A stretch of DNA of 64,000 nt, taken from NCBI RefSeq assembly GCF_004005945.1, contig NZ_SACS01000022.1:17226-81225 (forward strand), given 5' to 3'. The stretch's first letter is position 1. Every line of letters starts with the position of its first letter. The notes beneath the pieces are model-generated. The model was not told the DNA's origin. It did no database searches and saw only the letters and a program-made list of their open reading frames with translations. The position numbers and the translations under genes were made by a program. Source of the DNA: Rheinheimera riviphila (GTDB lineage Bacteria; Pseudomonadota; Gammaproteobacteria; Enterobacterales; Alteromonadaceae). This document shows, piece by piece, positions 45,812-55,513 of this stretch.

Positions 45812-48097
45812 TTATTTTGCGATGCACTGCACCGGCACAAAACCGCGCTCTACTGGTGGCGCGGGTAGTTGCAAAGCGCAATGCTGACCGTCCGGCAACG
45901 TCAACTTTAGAGTGCTATTGGCATAAGTTGCGGCCAGCATCACTTCACCATCCCAGCCGACACTACTGATGTGCTGTCCCCCGGCAAACAGCTGGCTACC
46001 CAGGGGCGCGTAAGCCCCGCCGGGCATATAGATTTTCAGCAGCAAGGTCCGTTGCTGATTAATATCAAACTGCAGATGAATGCCGGTGACGCCTGCCGGC
46101 GTGACTTGTTGCTGGAAATTGCTGATCTGGCTGTCCAGCGGCAATTGCAGCGGATCAATGCTGATTTGATTCGGCAGATTGGCCAGCAAATGGGGCACCA
46201 AGGCTTTACCGCGCTCGTTGGTCGTGGCAACGTAGCGGTAACTGTTGTAAATATCGATCCCGGCGTGTCCCTGGGTGTCCACCACCGCAAATGCCTGACT
46301 GACCGGCTCGGTGATAAACCATTCACCAGCGGTCGCCACCAGACTACCGCGACTGCCGCCCGACCAGCGGTTATTGCCAGCCTGATTGCTGAAACTGAGG
46401 TAACTGTCGCTGACATGATTGCGATAGTTACCATAAAGCTGGCTGTTGTTGGCGGCCGTGGTCAGACTTTGTTGCGCCGCAAAGCTCCAGCCATGCACCT
46501 CAGATCGCGATTGGTGCAGGCTCAGATACTGAAAGTCGTTATCCCCCTGACTGGCGTACACCGAACCACGCAGCTGCTGATCAAACTGATAACTGACCGA
46601 AAGTGCCAGATTCCAGGCGCGTTGTTCGGTCTGATAATTCAGGGTTAAAAAGCCTGACCAGTGGCGATCTCCGGCCAGACTGTAACTCAAATTCAGATAG
46701 CGCTTTTTCGGTTGCTGTGCATATTGTTGTTCCAGCAGGTACAGCGCCGCGCTGCCAAATTGACTATGAAAGCTCAGCCCAATTTGGCTTTGACGCTTGG
46801 CCAGCAACTGCGCGCCGTAATAACTGGCCAGGTCAAAAAAATTGCTATCCCGTTGCAAATGACTGGCATTCACTTGCCAGCCAGGGGCCAGATAACTGTA
46901 ATTCAGTCGCCACTGCGCACCGTTCTCGTCAGCGAAACCCTGATCGGTAAAACTCTGACCGGTAAAACTCTGGCTGACCGCTGCGCCAAGCACGCCGGCC
47001 AGACCCAATTGTTGTTGGATTTCCAGACTAAAACCTTTTAGTTGTTCAAAGTGCTCGAAAGTAAATCCGAGGGTGCGATCTGCTTGTTGCCCATAGCGAT
47101 AAGCCGCCACCAGCGCTGGTTTTGATGCATAGTGGCTTTGCATCTGACCATAACTCAATCTTGGCCAGCCCAGGCTCAGGGCGTAGTCGGTTAGACCTTT
47201 TGCCAATAAGCTATCGGCGACGTAAAACGGCTGCTCGACCTGCTGCGTCCTACCGAAAACGTCGGTGCTGACAAAAGTCGCCACGCCGGCGCCATTAAGC
47301 ATCGGCTGGCTGGCGATGACAAAAGGGCCCGGCGGCAAGTCAGCGCTGAACGTTTTCATGCCCTGAATAAACAGATCGGTGTTCGAAGGTACGGCCAGAC
47401 TGTGATTTAGCTCGGGTAACGGATAGGTAATTAAATCGGGTTGCAGGCTATAATTGCGCCGCCACTGCACGCCAGCCAGCCGGTACGCGCGGCCACCGCT
47501 ACTGGCTGGCGTAATAAAATCGCCCAGTTGCAGGCTGCGCAGCTGTTGGTGATCCTGAATGCTAAGGCTGGTGTCCAGTCGCACCAGTTCGGTCTGTTGT
47601 TGCTGTCGCAGTACCACCTGCTGATGGCGAAAATGGCTTTGTTGATAGTTCAGATTCAGATCCAGGTTGGCCCCCAACATCTGTTGGCGCGGCGTCTGGT
47701 ATTCTGCCACCAGATCATAATTGAGGATCAGCGCCTCGCCGTAGGTCAACTCTGGTGTTGGCGCTGGCGGCCGCTGTTGCAGCCGGGTTTGAGGCAACCA
47801 ACTTTCTGCCAGCCGCAGGTGCAGTTGCTGGGTCGAGACCTGATATTCAATCTGCTGCAGCGGCAATTGCCGACTGTCGGTCCAGTCGCTGGCCGGTAAA
47901 TTCAGGGCTGGTAATAAGGTGCGCAGTGGCGCGGTTTCCAGCATAAATCCCCCAGCTTGTGGTTTGACTAACAACGTCTGGCCAGTGTGCCAGTCGTTAA
48001 TCACGACATTCAGATATAACAACGGGGCGGTATCTTCAGCATTCACAGCGCTGTTGAACATCAACCAAAAACCGGCGACCAAAAAACGTCTAATCAT
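45812..48097 (-). CDS. Outer-membrane fimbrial usher (archaic chaperone-usher class)
   Basis: The 761-residue protein has a signal peptide (ending FNSAVNAED), an N-terminal domain, and a long beta-barrel with the usher-type ADLPPGPFVI and YALSLGWPRLSYGQM segments. The C-terminal plug and carboxy domains show GKALVPHLLANLPNQISIDP and VGWDGEVMLAATYAN, with a final Cys pair. The order pilin, pilin, chaperone, usher, tip matches the Csu/sigma class. It overlaps the chaperone gene by four bases. Confidence 0.9.
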   Translation of the reverse strand: MIRRFLVAGFWLMFNSAVNAEDTAPLLYLNVVINDWHTGQTLLVKPQAGGFMLETAPLRTLLPALNLPASDWTDSRQLPLQQIEYQVSTQQLHLRLAESWLPQTRLQQRPPAPTPELTYGEALILNYDLVAEYQTPRQQMLGANLDLNLNYQQSHFRHQQVVLRQQQQTELVRLDTSLSIQDHQQLRSLQLGDFITPASSGGRAYRLAGVQWRRNYSLQPDLITYPLPELNHSLAVPSNTDLFIQGMKTFSADLPPGPFVIASQPMLNGAGVATFVSTDVFGRTQQVEQPFYVADSLLAKGLTDYALSLGWPRLSYGQMQSHYASKPALVAAYRYGQQADRTLGFTFEHFEQLKGFSLEIQQQLGLAGVLGAAVSQSFTGQSFTDQGFADENGAQWRLNYSYLAPGWQVNASHLQRDSNFFDLASYYGAQLLAKRQSQIGLSFHSQFGSAALYLLEQQYAQQPKKRYLNLSYSLAGDRHWSGFLTLNYQTEQRAWNLALSVSYQFDQQLRGSVYASQGDNDFQYLSLHQSRSEVHGWSFAAQQSLTTAANNSQLYGNYRNHVSDSYLSFSNQAGNNRWSGGSRGSLVATAGEWFITEPVSQAFAVVDTQGHAGIDIYNSYRYVATTNERGKALVPHLLANLPNQISIDPLQLPLDSQISNFQQQVTPAGVTGIHLQFDINQQRTLLLKIYMPGGAYAPLGSQLFAGGQHISSVGWDGEVMLAATYANSTLKLTLPDGQHCALQLPAPPVERGFVPVQCIAK

Positions 48098-48885
48098 TGG
48101 CTGCCTGAAATAACGGCGACCGGGAATGTCAACGGCACCCGATAACTTTCAAACTGCAGTTGCAACTGCGAACCAGCCGTAAGGGTGTGTTGTAATGTCG
48201 GTTCAGGCCCGATGGTCCAGCTGAATTCAGTGTTTGCCAACAAATAACTAAACAAACCTTCGCCCGCGGACCACAGCGGTTGGCCATCAGCAATCAGTTG
48301 AACCTGAGATAAGCGCAGGTGGGAAGGTCCGGTATTTTGCAGGCTGAATTTGCAACTGCCATCGGGCAGCAACTGCAGGCTGGCCTGAATTTTGTCCTGC
48401 CAATAGGCGTTGAATGGCTGCGCATCATTTGTTGCCGGCACCTCGGCAGGCCTGCCGACAAATAACGGCAACGAATAACGCATCCGGATATGCACCTGAC
48501 TACCGGTTTTGCTATTCACCGCTGTGACGTCATCAATCAGCACCCGGTAACTTTGTTCGGCGGCCAGGACCGGCACCTGCCCCGCATTGAGGTAAACCAG
48601 CCGCACTAATTGACGCTGGCGCGGTTCGATGCTGACAAAAGGCGGGCTGACCAGCACGGTTTGCTGCTCTGAAAATTGATCTTTATGCTGCAGCTGTTGC
48701 CATTGTTTGACGCGAATTTGCAACTGCTGTGCAGTATCGCTCTGATTATCCAGATAAATGGCCACTGCCTTGCTGCCAGGCGGCAGTTCAGCGATCAATG
48801 GCCAGATGGTGAGTCCCTTGGCGCAGGTCAGCGCAGGCAACCATAGCAGAGCGGCGATGCAAAGATGCCGGCACGTTGTATTCAT
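48094..48885 (-). CDS. Periplasmic fimbrial chaperone (CsuC-like)
   Basis: The 263-residue product has a signal peptide ending ALTCAKG and two immunoglobulin-like domains. The first domain contains the G1/F1 elements (IEPRQRQLVRLVYL and RYSLPLFV). It delivers SCPU subunits to the usher by donor-strand complementation. The ATG follows AGGAAAAA. Confidence 0.88.
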   Translation of the reverse strand: MNTTCRHLCIAALLWLPALTCAKGLTIWPLIAELPPGSKAVAIYLDNQSDTAQQLQIRVKQWQQLQHKDQFSEQQTVLVSPPFVSIEPRQRQLVRLVYLNAGQVPVLAAEQSYRVLIDDVTAVNSKTGSQVHIRMRYSLPLFVGRPAEVPATNDAQPFNAYWQDKIQASLQLLPDGSCKFSLQNTGPSHLRLSQVQLIADGQPLWSAGEGLFSYLLANTEFSWTIGPEPTLQHTLTAGSQLQLQFESYRVPLTFPVAVISGSQ

Positions 48886-48904
48886 GGCGCACTTTTTCCT
48901 TATG

Positions 48905-49498
48905 CTACCAGCTGATCGTCACCGTCAAAGTGTCGGAATAGTTGCCACTGGCCGCAATAGGTTGTGACGGCAGTACCGCATACAGATCAAATTGCTGTGC
49001 GGTGCCGGTGGCCACGCCACTCAGGCCGGTGGTGTCGTCCCAAACTGTCGAAAATTGCGCATCCCGGTACAGCTGATAGTTCAGGGTGCTGCCGTGATTC
49101 GGCTCCCGCAGTTGTCTGGCGGCGACAGAAGCACCATGTAAGCCCCGGTTGATCAGAATTTTGAAATCAACGCCAAGGTTACAACGCAGTAAAATACTGC
49201 CGGCATTACTTTGGCTGGTCAGTTGTACCGGCTGCGGTAACTGGCTGAAACTGCCAAAATGCAAAGTACCAAAATTGCCGCCGACGGCATCGCCGCTGAG
49301 CTGACAACTTTGTGCCAATTGGATCGCAAGCTCGGTGCTTTGCTGAATGCTTTGTTGTTGGGAGCTTGGGAGTTGGGTGCTTGATTGCAGCACCGTTGGT
49401 TGCGCTGCGGGCTGCAGCACCACCGGCTGCCTGGACAGGCTGTTGTGGCTATATAACAGCAGCCACAGCAATCCAACAAATCTGAGCGAATGTTGCAT
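48905..49498 (-). CDS. SCPU-domain fimbrial subunit
   Basis: The 197-residue product has a signal peptide, a Gln/Ser-rich linker (roughly residues 25-55), and one SCPU domain with NFGTLHFGSF, GSILLRCNLGVDFKILINRG and the closing SGNYSDTLTVTISW. The linker is unusual. It lies between the major pilin and chaperone genes. Confidence 0.82.
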   Translation of the reverse strand: MQHSLRFVGLLWLLLYSHNSLSRQPVVLQPAAQPTVLQSSTQLPSSQQQSIQQSTELAIQLAQSCQLSGDAVGGNFGTLHFGSFSQLPQPVQLTSQSNAGSILLRCNLGVDFKILINRGLHGASVAARQLREPNHGSTLNYQLYRDAQFSTVWDDTTGLSGVATGTAQQFDLYAVLPSQPIAASGNYSDTLTVTISW

Positions 49499-49531
49499 GA
49501 TCCGTCACTCCCTGTGTTAGCCGAAGCTCAA

Positions 49532-50080
49532 CTACCAGACCACCGTCACCTGAATGGTATCGGTATAAGTGCCGGCGGGCGGCGTGGTGGTCGCGGCGAT
49601 CCGGCCGTACACCAAATGGAACTGACTGGCACCGGTACCGCTGGTATTGAGCTCGTTGGCTGTACCGGCATCTCCCCACAGCTGGGTACGGGCGTTGTCG
49701 CGATACAGCTGATAGGGCACAAAATTGCTATTGCCGTCCGTCATCCGCCGACTGCCACCACTGGCATGCAAACCGTCATTCAAACCGATTTGATAACTTA
49801 AACCGGTCGAACAGGTCAGCTCAAAACCAACACCGGTACTGCCGCCGCCCTGGGCATCGACGGATTGCAACAGATTCGAATGCTGACCAAATTCAACAGC
49901 GCCAAAATCGTTAAAACCACCAGAGGTATCGAGATTGCCAACCGAACAACCATCAATGACGGTCGCAGTCACCGTCATGGTGCCGGCAATTTGATCAGAG
50001 AGTGCAGGGGCAGAACACAGCATTCCTGCAAGCAGGACGCGGTAGGTAAAGGCGGATAGGTTGCGACGATTCAGTTTCAT
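49532..50080 (-). CDS. SCPU-domain major fimbrial subunit (CsuA/B-like)
   Basis: The 182-residue product has a signal peptide ending SAPALSDQ and one SCPU domain, with the cysteine-containing VIDGCSVGN start, the EFGQHSNLLQSVDAQGG loop and the closing PAGTYTDTIQVTVVW. ATG 50080 has AAGGAG at seven bases, whereas the earlier ATG 50086 is too close. It is the first gene of the operon and probably the major pilin. Confidence 0.85.
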   Translation of the reverse strand: MKLNRRNLSAFTYRVLLAGMLCSAPALSDQIAGTMTVTATVIDGCSVGNLDTSGGFNDFGAVEFGQHSNLLQSVDAQGGGSTGVGFELTCSTGLSYQIGLNDGLHASGGSRRMTDGNSNFVPYQLYRDNARTQLWGDAGTANELNTSGTGASQFHLVYGRIAATTTPPAGTYTDTIQVTVVW

Positions 50081-50188
50081 CAGCATGCTCCTTGCAAACA
50101 AAATCCAAGCGTCAACTGCATATTTCTGACCGTAGTACCTATATATAGCACATTGCTAAATAATTACCTGTGACAGGGAAATATTTTT

Positions 50189-53100
50189 TCAGCGATGTTC
50201 GGGACTGTGGTCGGGCTTATGCAAATCCGCATACAACACCACCTGATTGCGGCCTTGTGCTTTGCCATAATAGAGCGCTTCGTCGGCGGCATTTTGCCAG
50301 AATCGAAGTTCCTGCTGTTGCAAGTCCAGTTCAACCACGCCAAAAGTGGCGGTGACGCTGATCTGGTGCTGCTGATACTCGATTTTCTGTTGCAGCAGCG
50401 CCAGCCGTAGCATTTCGCAAATGATCATCGCGCCGGTGTCGGAGGTGTCGGGCAACAGCAACACAAATTCTTCACCCCCAAACCGCGCCAGGATATCTTG
50501 TTGCCTTAACCGTTGTTGCAAAGTGGCGGCGATGGTCGCAAGCACAATATCACCGGCTTCGTGGCCGTAGTTGTCATTGATTTTCTTAAAATAATCGATA
50601 TCAATCATCACCAGTGTTAAGGGTTCAAAATTGCGGCTGCGCTGGCGCTGGATCAACTGGTAATACTCGTCAAAGGCCAGCCGGTTTGGTAGTTTGGTCA
50701 GAAAATCGGTGCGCGCCTGCAACGCCAGCTGCTGATTCGCTTGCGCCAGTTCGGAAGTGCGTTCACTGACCAGTTTGTTGAGTTTGCCGGCGATACGTTC
50801 CAGCCGTTGTACCCGTAGCCGCAGGATCAAGGCAAATAACACCAGTAAGCTCAAACCGCCGAGTAACCACACCAGTTTGTACATCCACCAGTGCCGGTTT
50901 ACCTGCAGATAAATCCGCAGCGGCGGTGGTGGGTTGCTGGCCGAAACCACTTCCACTTCCAGCTCGTAATTGCCGGGCGGTAAATGGCTGAAGGTAGCCG
51001 AATTCTGATGCGACTGATGCCGCCATTCGTCACTTAAACCGCGTAACCGATAGCGATACTGGTGGTATTGGCTGTGTTCAAAATCGAGCAGACTAAAGCT
51101 GAAATTGAGCATTTTATGCCGGGCAGGAATACGCAGTGGTTGTTGTTCCGACGTTTGCACCTGCCAGAAACGGTGGTTATCCAGCTGCAATGACGACAAC
51201 GCCAGTTTGGCGGTCACTTGAGGTGCAATCAAATCTTTGGGAGAAAAACTGAGCACGCCTTTGGCAGTACCCAGGTAAAAACTACCGTTGGCGTCCGCGG
51301 TTAAGGCGCGTGGTTCTAATAACAAGGATGGAATACCATCCTGCTCGACAAAACTGCGGATTTGCTGTGGCTGGTTTTGACTGGCGTATTGCAATTGCGC
51401 CAGGCCACGACGGGTGGTTAACCATAGACTATCCGCTGAACGCGCTTCGATGGCGATAATTCGTTGATCCGGCAGGCCATCGGCGGTGGTCCATTGCGTG
51501 AGTTCGCTGGTTTGTGGGTTCAGCTTTAACAAACCGCGGTCACTACACAACCAGATTTCATCGTTGGTGGGGGCCGTGACACAGGGCAAATTATTGGTCG
51601 GCAGTACCGGTATTGAACTGGCTGTGGTATTAAATTGGCGGATGCTTTGATCTTCCGGATCAAACCGATACAAGCCACTGCTGGCGCTGGTCAGCCAAAT
51701 CAAGCCATCCGGCGACACCGCACTTTGCTGCACGCCGTCTGATTGATGGCGGGCAATATCAAACTGTTGGCCCGGTTGATCCGGTGTTTGCGGCTGCCAG
51801 CGGATCAGACCATGCTGCCACAACCCCAGATTTAAAGTGCCATCCTGGCTATGGCTCAATGACATCAGGCTGATGTCGACATCATTATTAAGCAGCGCAA
51901 AAGGCCGGGTTTCTTTAATAAAGCCTTTTTTACCTTCCAGCCGGAATAAACCGGCATTGGTGGCGGCCCAGGTGTCGCCGGACGGATCGACCGTCAGGCC
52001 GGTGACCAGGCGGACCTGACTATCTTCCGGAAATGGGTGTTTTTTCCATTGTTTTTGCTCCATGTCAAAACTGAGCACATGCTGCTCCAGCCCCAACCAC
52101 AAAGTGCCGCGGTGATAATATTGACTGGCGATGCGGTGTAGACCCTGTTCAAAATGGGAGCGCTGCTGCTCGTCGGTCAGCAGATTAAAGCGGTCTTGCC
52201 GCACACTCAGCATAAATACGCCGCGGTTGCGGGTGGCCAACCAAATCAGGCCATTTGGATCGGGCAATACATCGCGGACATCCACCGCATGCAGCAGTTT
52301 GTGCAGTTGCTGGCGGTAACTAAAAGGCGCTTGCAGCTGATATAAACCGTCGCTGGTGCCGATGAGCAACTGGCCGGTAGGGCTCAGCGCCAGCGTATTA
52401 CTGCGGGCAACCTGCGCCTGGTGATGCGGCAGAGGTTTGATGGTTTGGCTGGCGTGATCCAGTAAAAACAAGCCATCGCTGCTGGCCAGCCAGACCCCGC
52501 CAGCCACCGGCAACAGGGTCCGCACTTCCAGATAACGGCTGGTTTTCCCCGGGTAGTCGACATCCTGCATCGACCACAGCCGCTGCCGGGTTAAGTCGGC
52601 GCTGATTTGCACCATGCCAGCCGATGTTGCAAACCACAATTCACCATCGGCGCTTTGGCTGATTTGCCAGATCCGTAATTTTTCAAACAGGTGGTGGAGG
52701 GCAGGCGGTAATTGCCGCCGTTGCAGTTGTGGGTCAATCAGGTACACCCCCGCAGTGGTGCCGACCCAGAGTCGTTGTTGCTGATCCTGAAAAGTCGCCT
52801 GAATTTGGTCCAGATTGCCAAGCTGGCCATTGGCCGGTTGGCTCAGGCTACCGGCCAGCTGCCAGTGCTGCTGAGTGCGGCGGTCGGGCGCCAGCATCAC
52901 CAGACCATAACCCCAGGTGCCAACCCAGAGCCGGTCTTTGTCATCAACCAATACTGTACTGATACTCAGCTCTTCACTCGCGGCCGCTTTTAACAACTGA
53001 AAAGCTTCCAGCTGATAGCCATCAAAGCGCTGCAGACCGTCCAACTGATTGGCGAGCCAAATAAAACCTTGCTGATCCTGCGCGATGGTAAAGCTGGTCA

Positions 53101-53257
53101 CCGGCGCATTCGGGAATTCATCCGCCAGCGAACTAAAACGGATTTTTGCCTGGTCTTTGGCCTGGACTTTCAGTGCCGTACTGCAAAGCAACAAACACAG
53201 CAGCACAACACCACTGAACCACCAACTGAGACGACTTAACTTCGACATAGGGGCCAT
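50189..53257 (-). CDS. Propeller-sensor diguanylate cyclase (two-component-regulator propeller + Y_Y_Y + GGDEF)
   Basis: The 1022-residue protein has an N-terminal signal/anchor, then a two-component-regulator beta-propeller (about residues 40-690) with repeated motifs such as DKDRLWVGTWGYGL, QQRLWVGTTAGVY and NDEIWLCSDRGLLKLN. A Y_Y_Y domain (about 700-770) and one membrane helix (LVWLLGGLSLLVLFALIL) follow. The C-terminus is a GGDEF domain with the active-site FGGEEF and an upstream R-x-x-D inhibitory site (RQQD). It makes cyclic di-GMP in response to a periplasmic signal. It precedes the fimbrial operon on the same strand by about 110 bases. Confidence 0.92.
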   Translation of the reverse strand: MAPMSKLSRLSWWFSGVVLLCLLLCSTALKVQAKDQAKIRFSSLADEFPNAPVTSFTIAQDQQGFIWLANQLDGLQRFDGYQLEAFQLLKAAASEELSISTVLVDDKDRLWVGTWGYGLVMLAPDRRTQQHWQLAGSLSQPANGQLGNLDQIQATFQDQQQRLWVGTTAGVYLIDPQLQRRQLPPALHHLFEKLRIWQISQSADGELWFATSAGMVQISADLTRQRLWSMQDVDYPGKTSRYLEVRTLLPVAGGVWLASSDGLFLLDHASQTIKPLPHHQAQVARSNTLALSPTGQLLIGTSDGLYQLQAPFSYRQQLHKLLHAVDVRDVLPDPNGLIWLATRNRGVFMLSVRQDRFNLLTDEQQRSHFEQGLHRIASQYYHRGTLWLGLEQHVLSFDMEQKQWKKHPFPEDSQVRLVTGLTVDPSGDTWAATNAGLFRLEGKKGFIKETRPFALLNNDVDISLMSLSHSQDGTLNLGLWQHGLIRWQPQTPDQPGQQFDIARHQSDGVQQSAVSPDGLIWLTSASSGLYRFDPEDQSIRQFNTTASSIPVLPTNNLPCVTAPTNDEIWLCSDRGLLKLNPQTSELTQWTTADGLPDQRIIAIEARSADSLWLTTRRGLAQLQYASQNQPQQIRSFVEQDGIPSLLLEPRALTADANGSFYLGTAKGVLSFSPKDLIAPQVTAKLALSSLQLDNHRFWQVQTSEQQPLRIPARHKMLNFSFSLLDFEHSQYHQYRYRLRGLSDEWRHQSHQNSATFSHLPPGNYELEVEVVSASNPPPPLRIYLQVNRHWWMYKLVWLLGGLSLLVLFALILRLRVQRLERIAGKLNKLVSERTSELAQANQQLALQARTDFLTKLPNRLAFDEYYQLIQRQRSRNFEPLTLVMIDIDYFKKINDNYGHEAGDIVLATIAATLQQRLRQQDILARFGGEEFVLLLPDTSDTGAMIICEMLRLALLQQKIEYQQHQISVTATFGVVELDLQQQELRFWQNAADEALYYGKAQGRNQVVLYADLHKPDHSPEHR

Positions 53258-53716
53258 TAAAAAATGTGCAGTATCAGCTGAGTATGTCAGCTGTAGCGCG
53301 CTTGTCCAGAGTTGTGGGATTGTTGTCCAGCGATGATTTATTTAAAACGGCATGTCGATCAAAAAGGCCCTCGTGAACCCGTGCATCGCGAAAGTATCCA
53401 TCGTTAAGTAAGTGTCTGTGGTACTCCGTTAATCAAAGCTTCTTGTAAGGTAAAAGTGTTTTTTGAAAAAAAATTGGGTTGATTTTGGGGGGATAGATCA
53501 GTAATTTAATTTTTTTGAACGGATAGGGTTAGGTCTTGGTTTTTGCCTTTTCTATTCAGATGGCAAAAAGCAAGACCTGACCGTGCATCTTGCAGTTATT
53601 TAAACAATATCGAGGCAAACCAGCGGATCTTAGGTCCAAACTGGAAAATGCACGGAAAATATTAATCAGTAAAGGGTCGGGGCCTTTACTGTAAAAGGCT
53701 CCCGTCAGGGAAAAAA
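53258..53716. other. Intergenic region, left boundary of the accessory island
   Basis: About 460 bases without a credible gene. It includes a long imperfect hairpin at 53527-53582: 21-base arms ggttaggtcttggtttttgc and ggcaaaaagcaagacctgac, each extended by one base, with two mismatches and a 14-base loop. The region is AT-rich in places and probably marks the start of foreign DNA. Confidence 0.5.
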
Positions 53717-54262
53717 ATGATGGTTTTTAAAACACCTTTTTTATGGTACCGACATATCACCCGTGGGGTTTATTATGCAACAGCGCTTAATATGCGCAGT
53801 CGCAGAACAGGCAAACCTGATACCACAACAGCGATGATGTTCACAGGCTTTTTGTATTGTGGTGGTCAGGTGTTAGTCACTTATTACGTAGCACTTTTTA
53901 ATTTACCTTTTGATTTTGTGCATAAATGGTTAACTAGTATCGTTCTATTTGAGACCTATAAAGGTCCCGTAAACATATTACTTATTGTTCTGTTTGCACT
54001 AAGTTTTTTCCTGGCATGGCTTTGCTGCCGTTACAAAGTAACGTTTGAGGAGATTGCAGCGGAATACAACCACGTGAAACCAAGTCATTGGTTCCGATTT
54101 TTGGCAACCTTTACTGTGCCAATTTTAGGTTTCGCAGTAGGTATGTATGCAGTTAGTCAAGAACGACAGAGCATAGGTTATTTGGAAGAAATGTTGTTAG
54201 TGCCGCATGTCGTTTCATTGTCCCGTTCCAACCGTTCACACAATGGTCTGGGGTTAAACTGA
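53717..54262 (+). CDS. Small membrane protein, 3' end replaced by IS sequence
   Basis: The 181-residue frame encodes about three membrane helices (FTGFLYCGGQVLVTYYVALF, VNILLIVLFALSFFLAWLCC, FRFLATFTVPILGFAVGMYA). The last 13 codons (SRSNRSHNGLGLN and stop) belong to the IS left end that starts at 54219, so the original C-terminus is lost. Its position, directly before an IS copy, equals that of the toxin-immunity genes in the next units, so it may be a membrane immunity gene without its toxin. That is inference. Ribosome-binding site AGGGAAAA is present. Confidence 0.5.
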   Translation: MMVFKTPFLWYRHITRGVYYATALNMRSRRTGKPDTTTAMMFTGFLYCGGQVLVTYYVALFNLPFDFVHKWLTSIVLFETYKGPVNILLIVLFALSFFLAWLCCRYKVTFEEIAAEYNHVKPSHWFRFLATFTVPILGFAVGMYAVSQERQSIGYLEEMLLVPHVVSLSRSNRSHNGLGLN

Positions 54263-54289
54263 CTGATTTTTGTTTAAAAATCAGCCAGT
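54258..54289. terminator. Hairpin in the IS left end, copy 1
   Basis: actgactgattttt and aaaaatcagccagt form a 14-bp stem (one wobble) with a GTTT loop. The A and T tracts would allow termination on either strand, both for the gene ending in the IS and for the transposase. Confidence 0.65.
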
Positions 54290-54441
54290 TTGAAATAAAC
54301 AGGCAGTTAAAAACAATACATTGAGAATGTTTTTGCTGCCTGATGCTCTTTAAAAAACAGTATTTGCAGGTTTTAGGCAATAGAACCCGGCGTTTGCTCT
54401 GAACGCTGTGGGGTTGTGTTGTTTAAACCGCTAAGTGTTGT

Positions 54442-55353
54442 TTAACCTGGCACATAATAGCCGCATAACACCCCATGCCAGGCGGATACCCAACTGGCAT
54501 GGTGCTGGTTTTTGCTTGGTCGGCCGAGCCAGATCTCAGCGGGCGTCAAGCCGTTTAAATTATGATGCGGCCGGACATGGTTGTACCAGCTGCGATAGAT
54601 TTCAAGCTCGTGCTGTAACTGGCAGCCGTTAAAATCCAGCTGCCTGAACATCTGTTTAAAAGTTCCAAAAAACCGTTCGATGCGGCCATTCTGCCACGGG
54701 CAGGCCACTTGTGATTTTTGTTGTTTGATCCCTAAAAGAGTTAAACATAGCTTGAGCCAGTGCGAGCAAAAGCAGGCTTCGTTGTCGTGACGGATAAACT
54801 TTGGCAACCCGAATTGGCGGATGGTCTGCACCAGCTCTAGCATAATCACGGCGGAGTGTTTGCTGCTGACTTGCTGTAACCGCAGGTTTAGACGAGAGCC
54901 GTGGTCAACAATGCCAAGGATCAGTTGTTGTCGTGGATTGAGTGTGACCGTGGTTAAATCCATCCCCCAGCTGTGATTTACCGGGATGCTTTTGGGCGGT
55001 TGATGTTTGAGCTTGCGGCGCAGTACTTGAATTTGATACTGCTGCGTTTTCATCTGCTGGTAAACAAAGGTTTTACTGACGCTGTCGCCGCTGTGGCGGT
55101 AACGCTGGTTAAACAGCTGCGCCACCTTGCCGGCACCATAGCCAGAAACGGCGGCCAGCGCTAAAACCTTATCAATCACCCACTGTGGTTTTTTATGATT
55201 TTTGGCATGAGGAAGTGGCAGGGCTGAGATTTTAATCGGGGGGTGGTAATACTTCGGCCTGCCGCAAGTGCCACTAATCCGTTGTGAGCGGACGCGCCGG
55301 AGCAACATGTCTAGTAATAAGCAAAGCAACAATAACAGCAACATCAGGTGCAT
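54442..55353 (-). CDS. Integrase-core (rve, DDE) transposase, copy 1
   Basis: About 303 residues. A hydrophobic N-terminus (MLLLLLLCLLLDMLLRRVRS) is followed by a helix-turn-helix region (DKVLALAAVSGYGAGKVAQL). The DDE integrase core shows the catalytic acids in WGMDLTTVTLN, RHDNEACFC and NGRIERFFGTFKQM. The closing YNHVRPHHNLNGLTPAE is typical of IS481/IS3-like integrase-core proteins. ATG 55353 is chosen; an AAGGAGG lies further up and TTG 55392 is a possible alternative. It is intact and points away from the toxin module. Confidence 0.88.
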   Translation of the reverse strand: MHLMLLLLLLCLLLDMLLRRVRSQRISGTCGRPKYYHPPIKISALPLPHAKNHKKPQWVIDKVLALAAVSGYGAGKVAQLFNQRYRHSGDSVSKTFVYQQMKTQQYQIQVLRRKLKHQPPKSIPVNHSWGMDLTTVTLNPRQQLILGIVDHGSRLNLRLQQVSSKHSAVIMLELVQTIRQFGLPKFIRHDNEACFCSHWLKLCLTLLGIKQQKSQVACPWQNGRIERFFGTFKQMFRQLDFNGCQLQHELEIYRSWYNHVRPHHNLNGLTPAEIWLGRPSKNQHHASWVSAWHGVLCGYYVPG

Positions 55354-55513
55354 CCCTTTAAGCAGATACGCCTCCTTCCACAAAATGGCCAATATGTTTA
55401 GCGCTTACTGAGATTATTAGTGCAGCAGTTTCCTAAGAAAAACAGGACATAAATCAACAAAGCTGCAAACCACCTATTCCTACAGCAATACCGTCGCCAC
55501 CCGCAAAATCGAT

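Larger units (their letters stand above)
54219..55449 (-). mobile_element. Integrase-type insertion sequence, copy 1
   Basis: The element runs from TGTCCCGTTCCAACCG to AACAGGACA; the ends begin TGTCC(C/T)GTT when both are read inwards. It carries one transposase on the minus strand and two hairpins near the left end (54258-54289 and 54300-54342). No target duplication is evident: the left flank is a truncated gene and the right flank is toxin sequence. The same element recurs at 58741 and starts again at 63935. Confidence 0.7.

Noticed and set aside
45971..46648. 225-codon frame opposite the usher gene
   Set aside because: No ribosome-binding site, and it is fully inside a well-supported usher gene.
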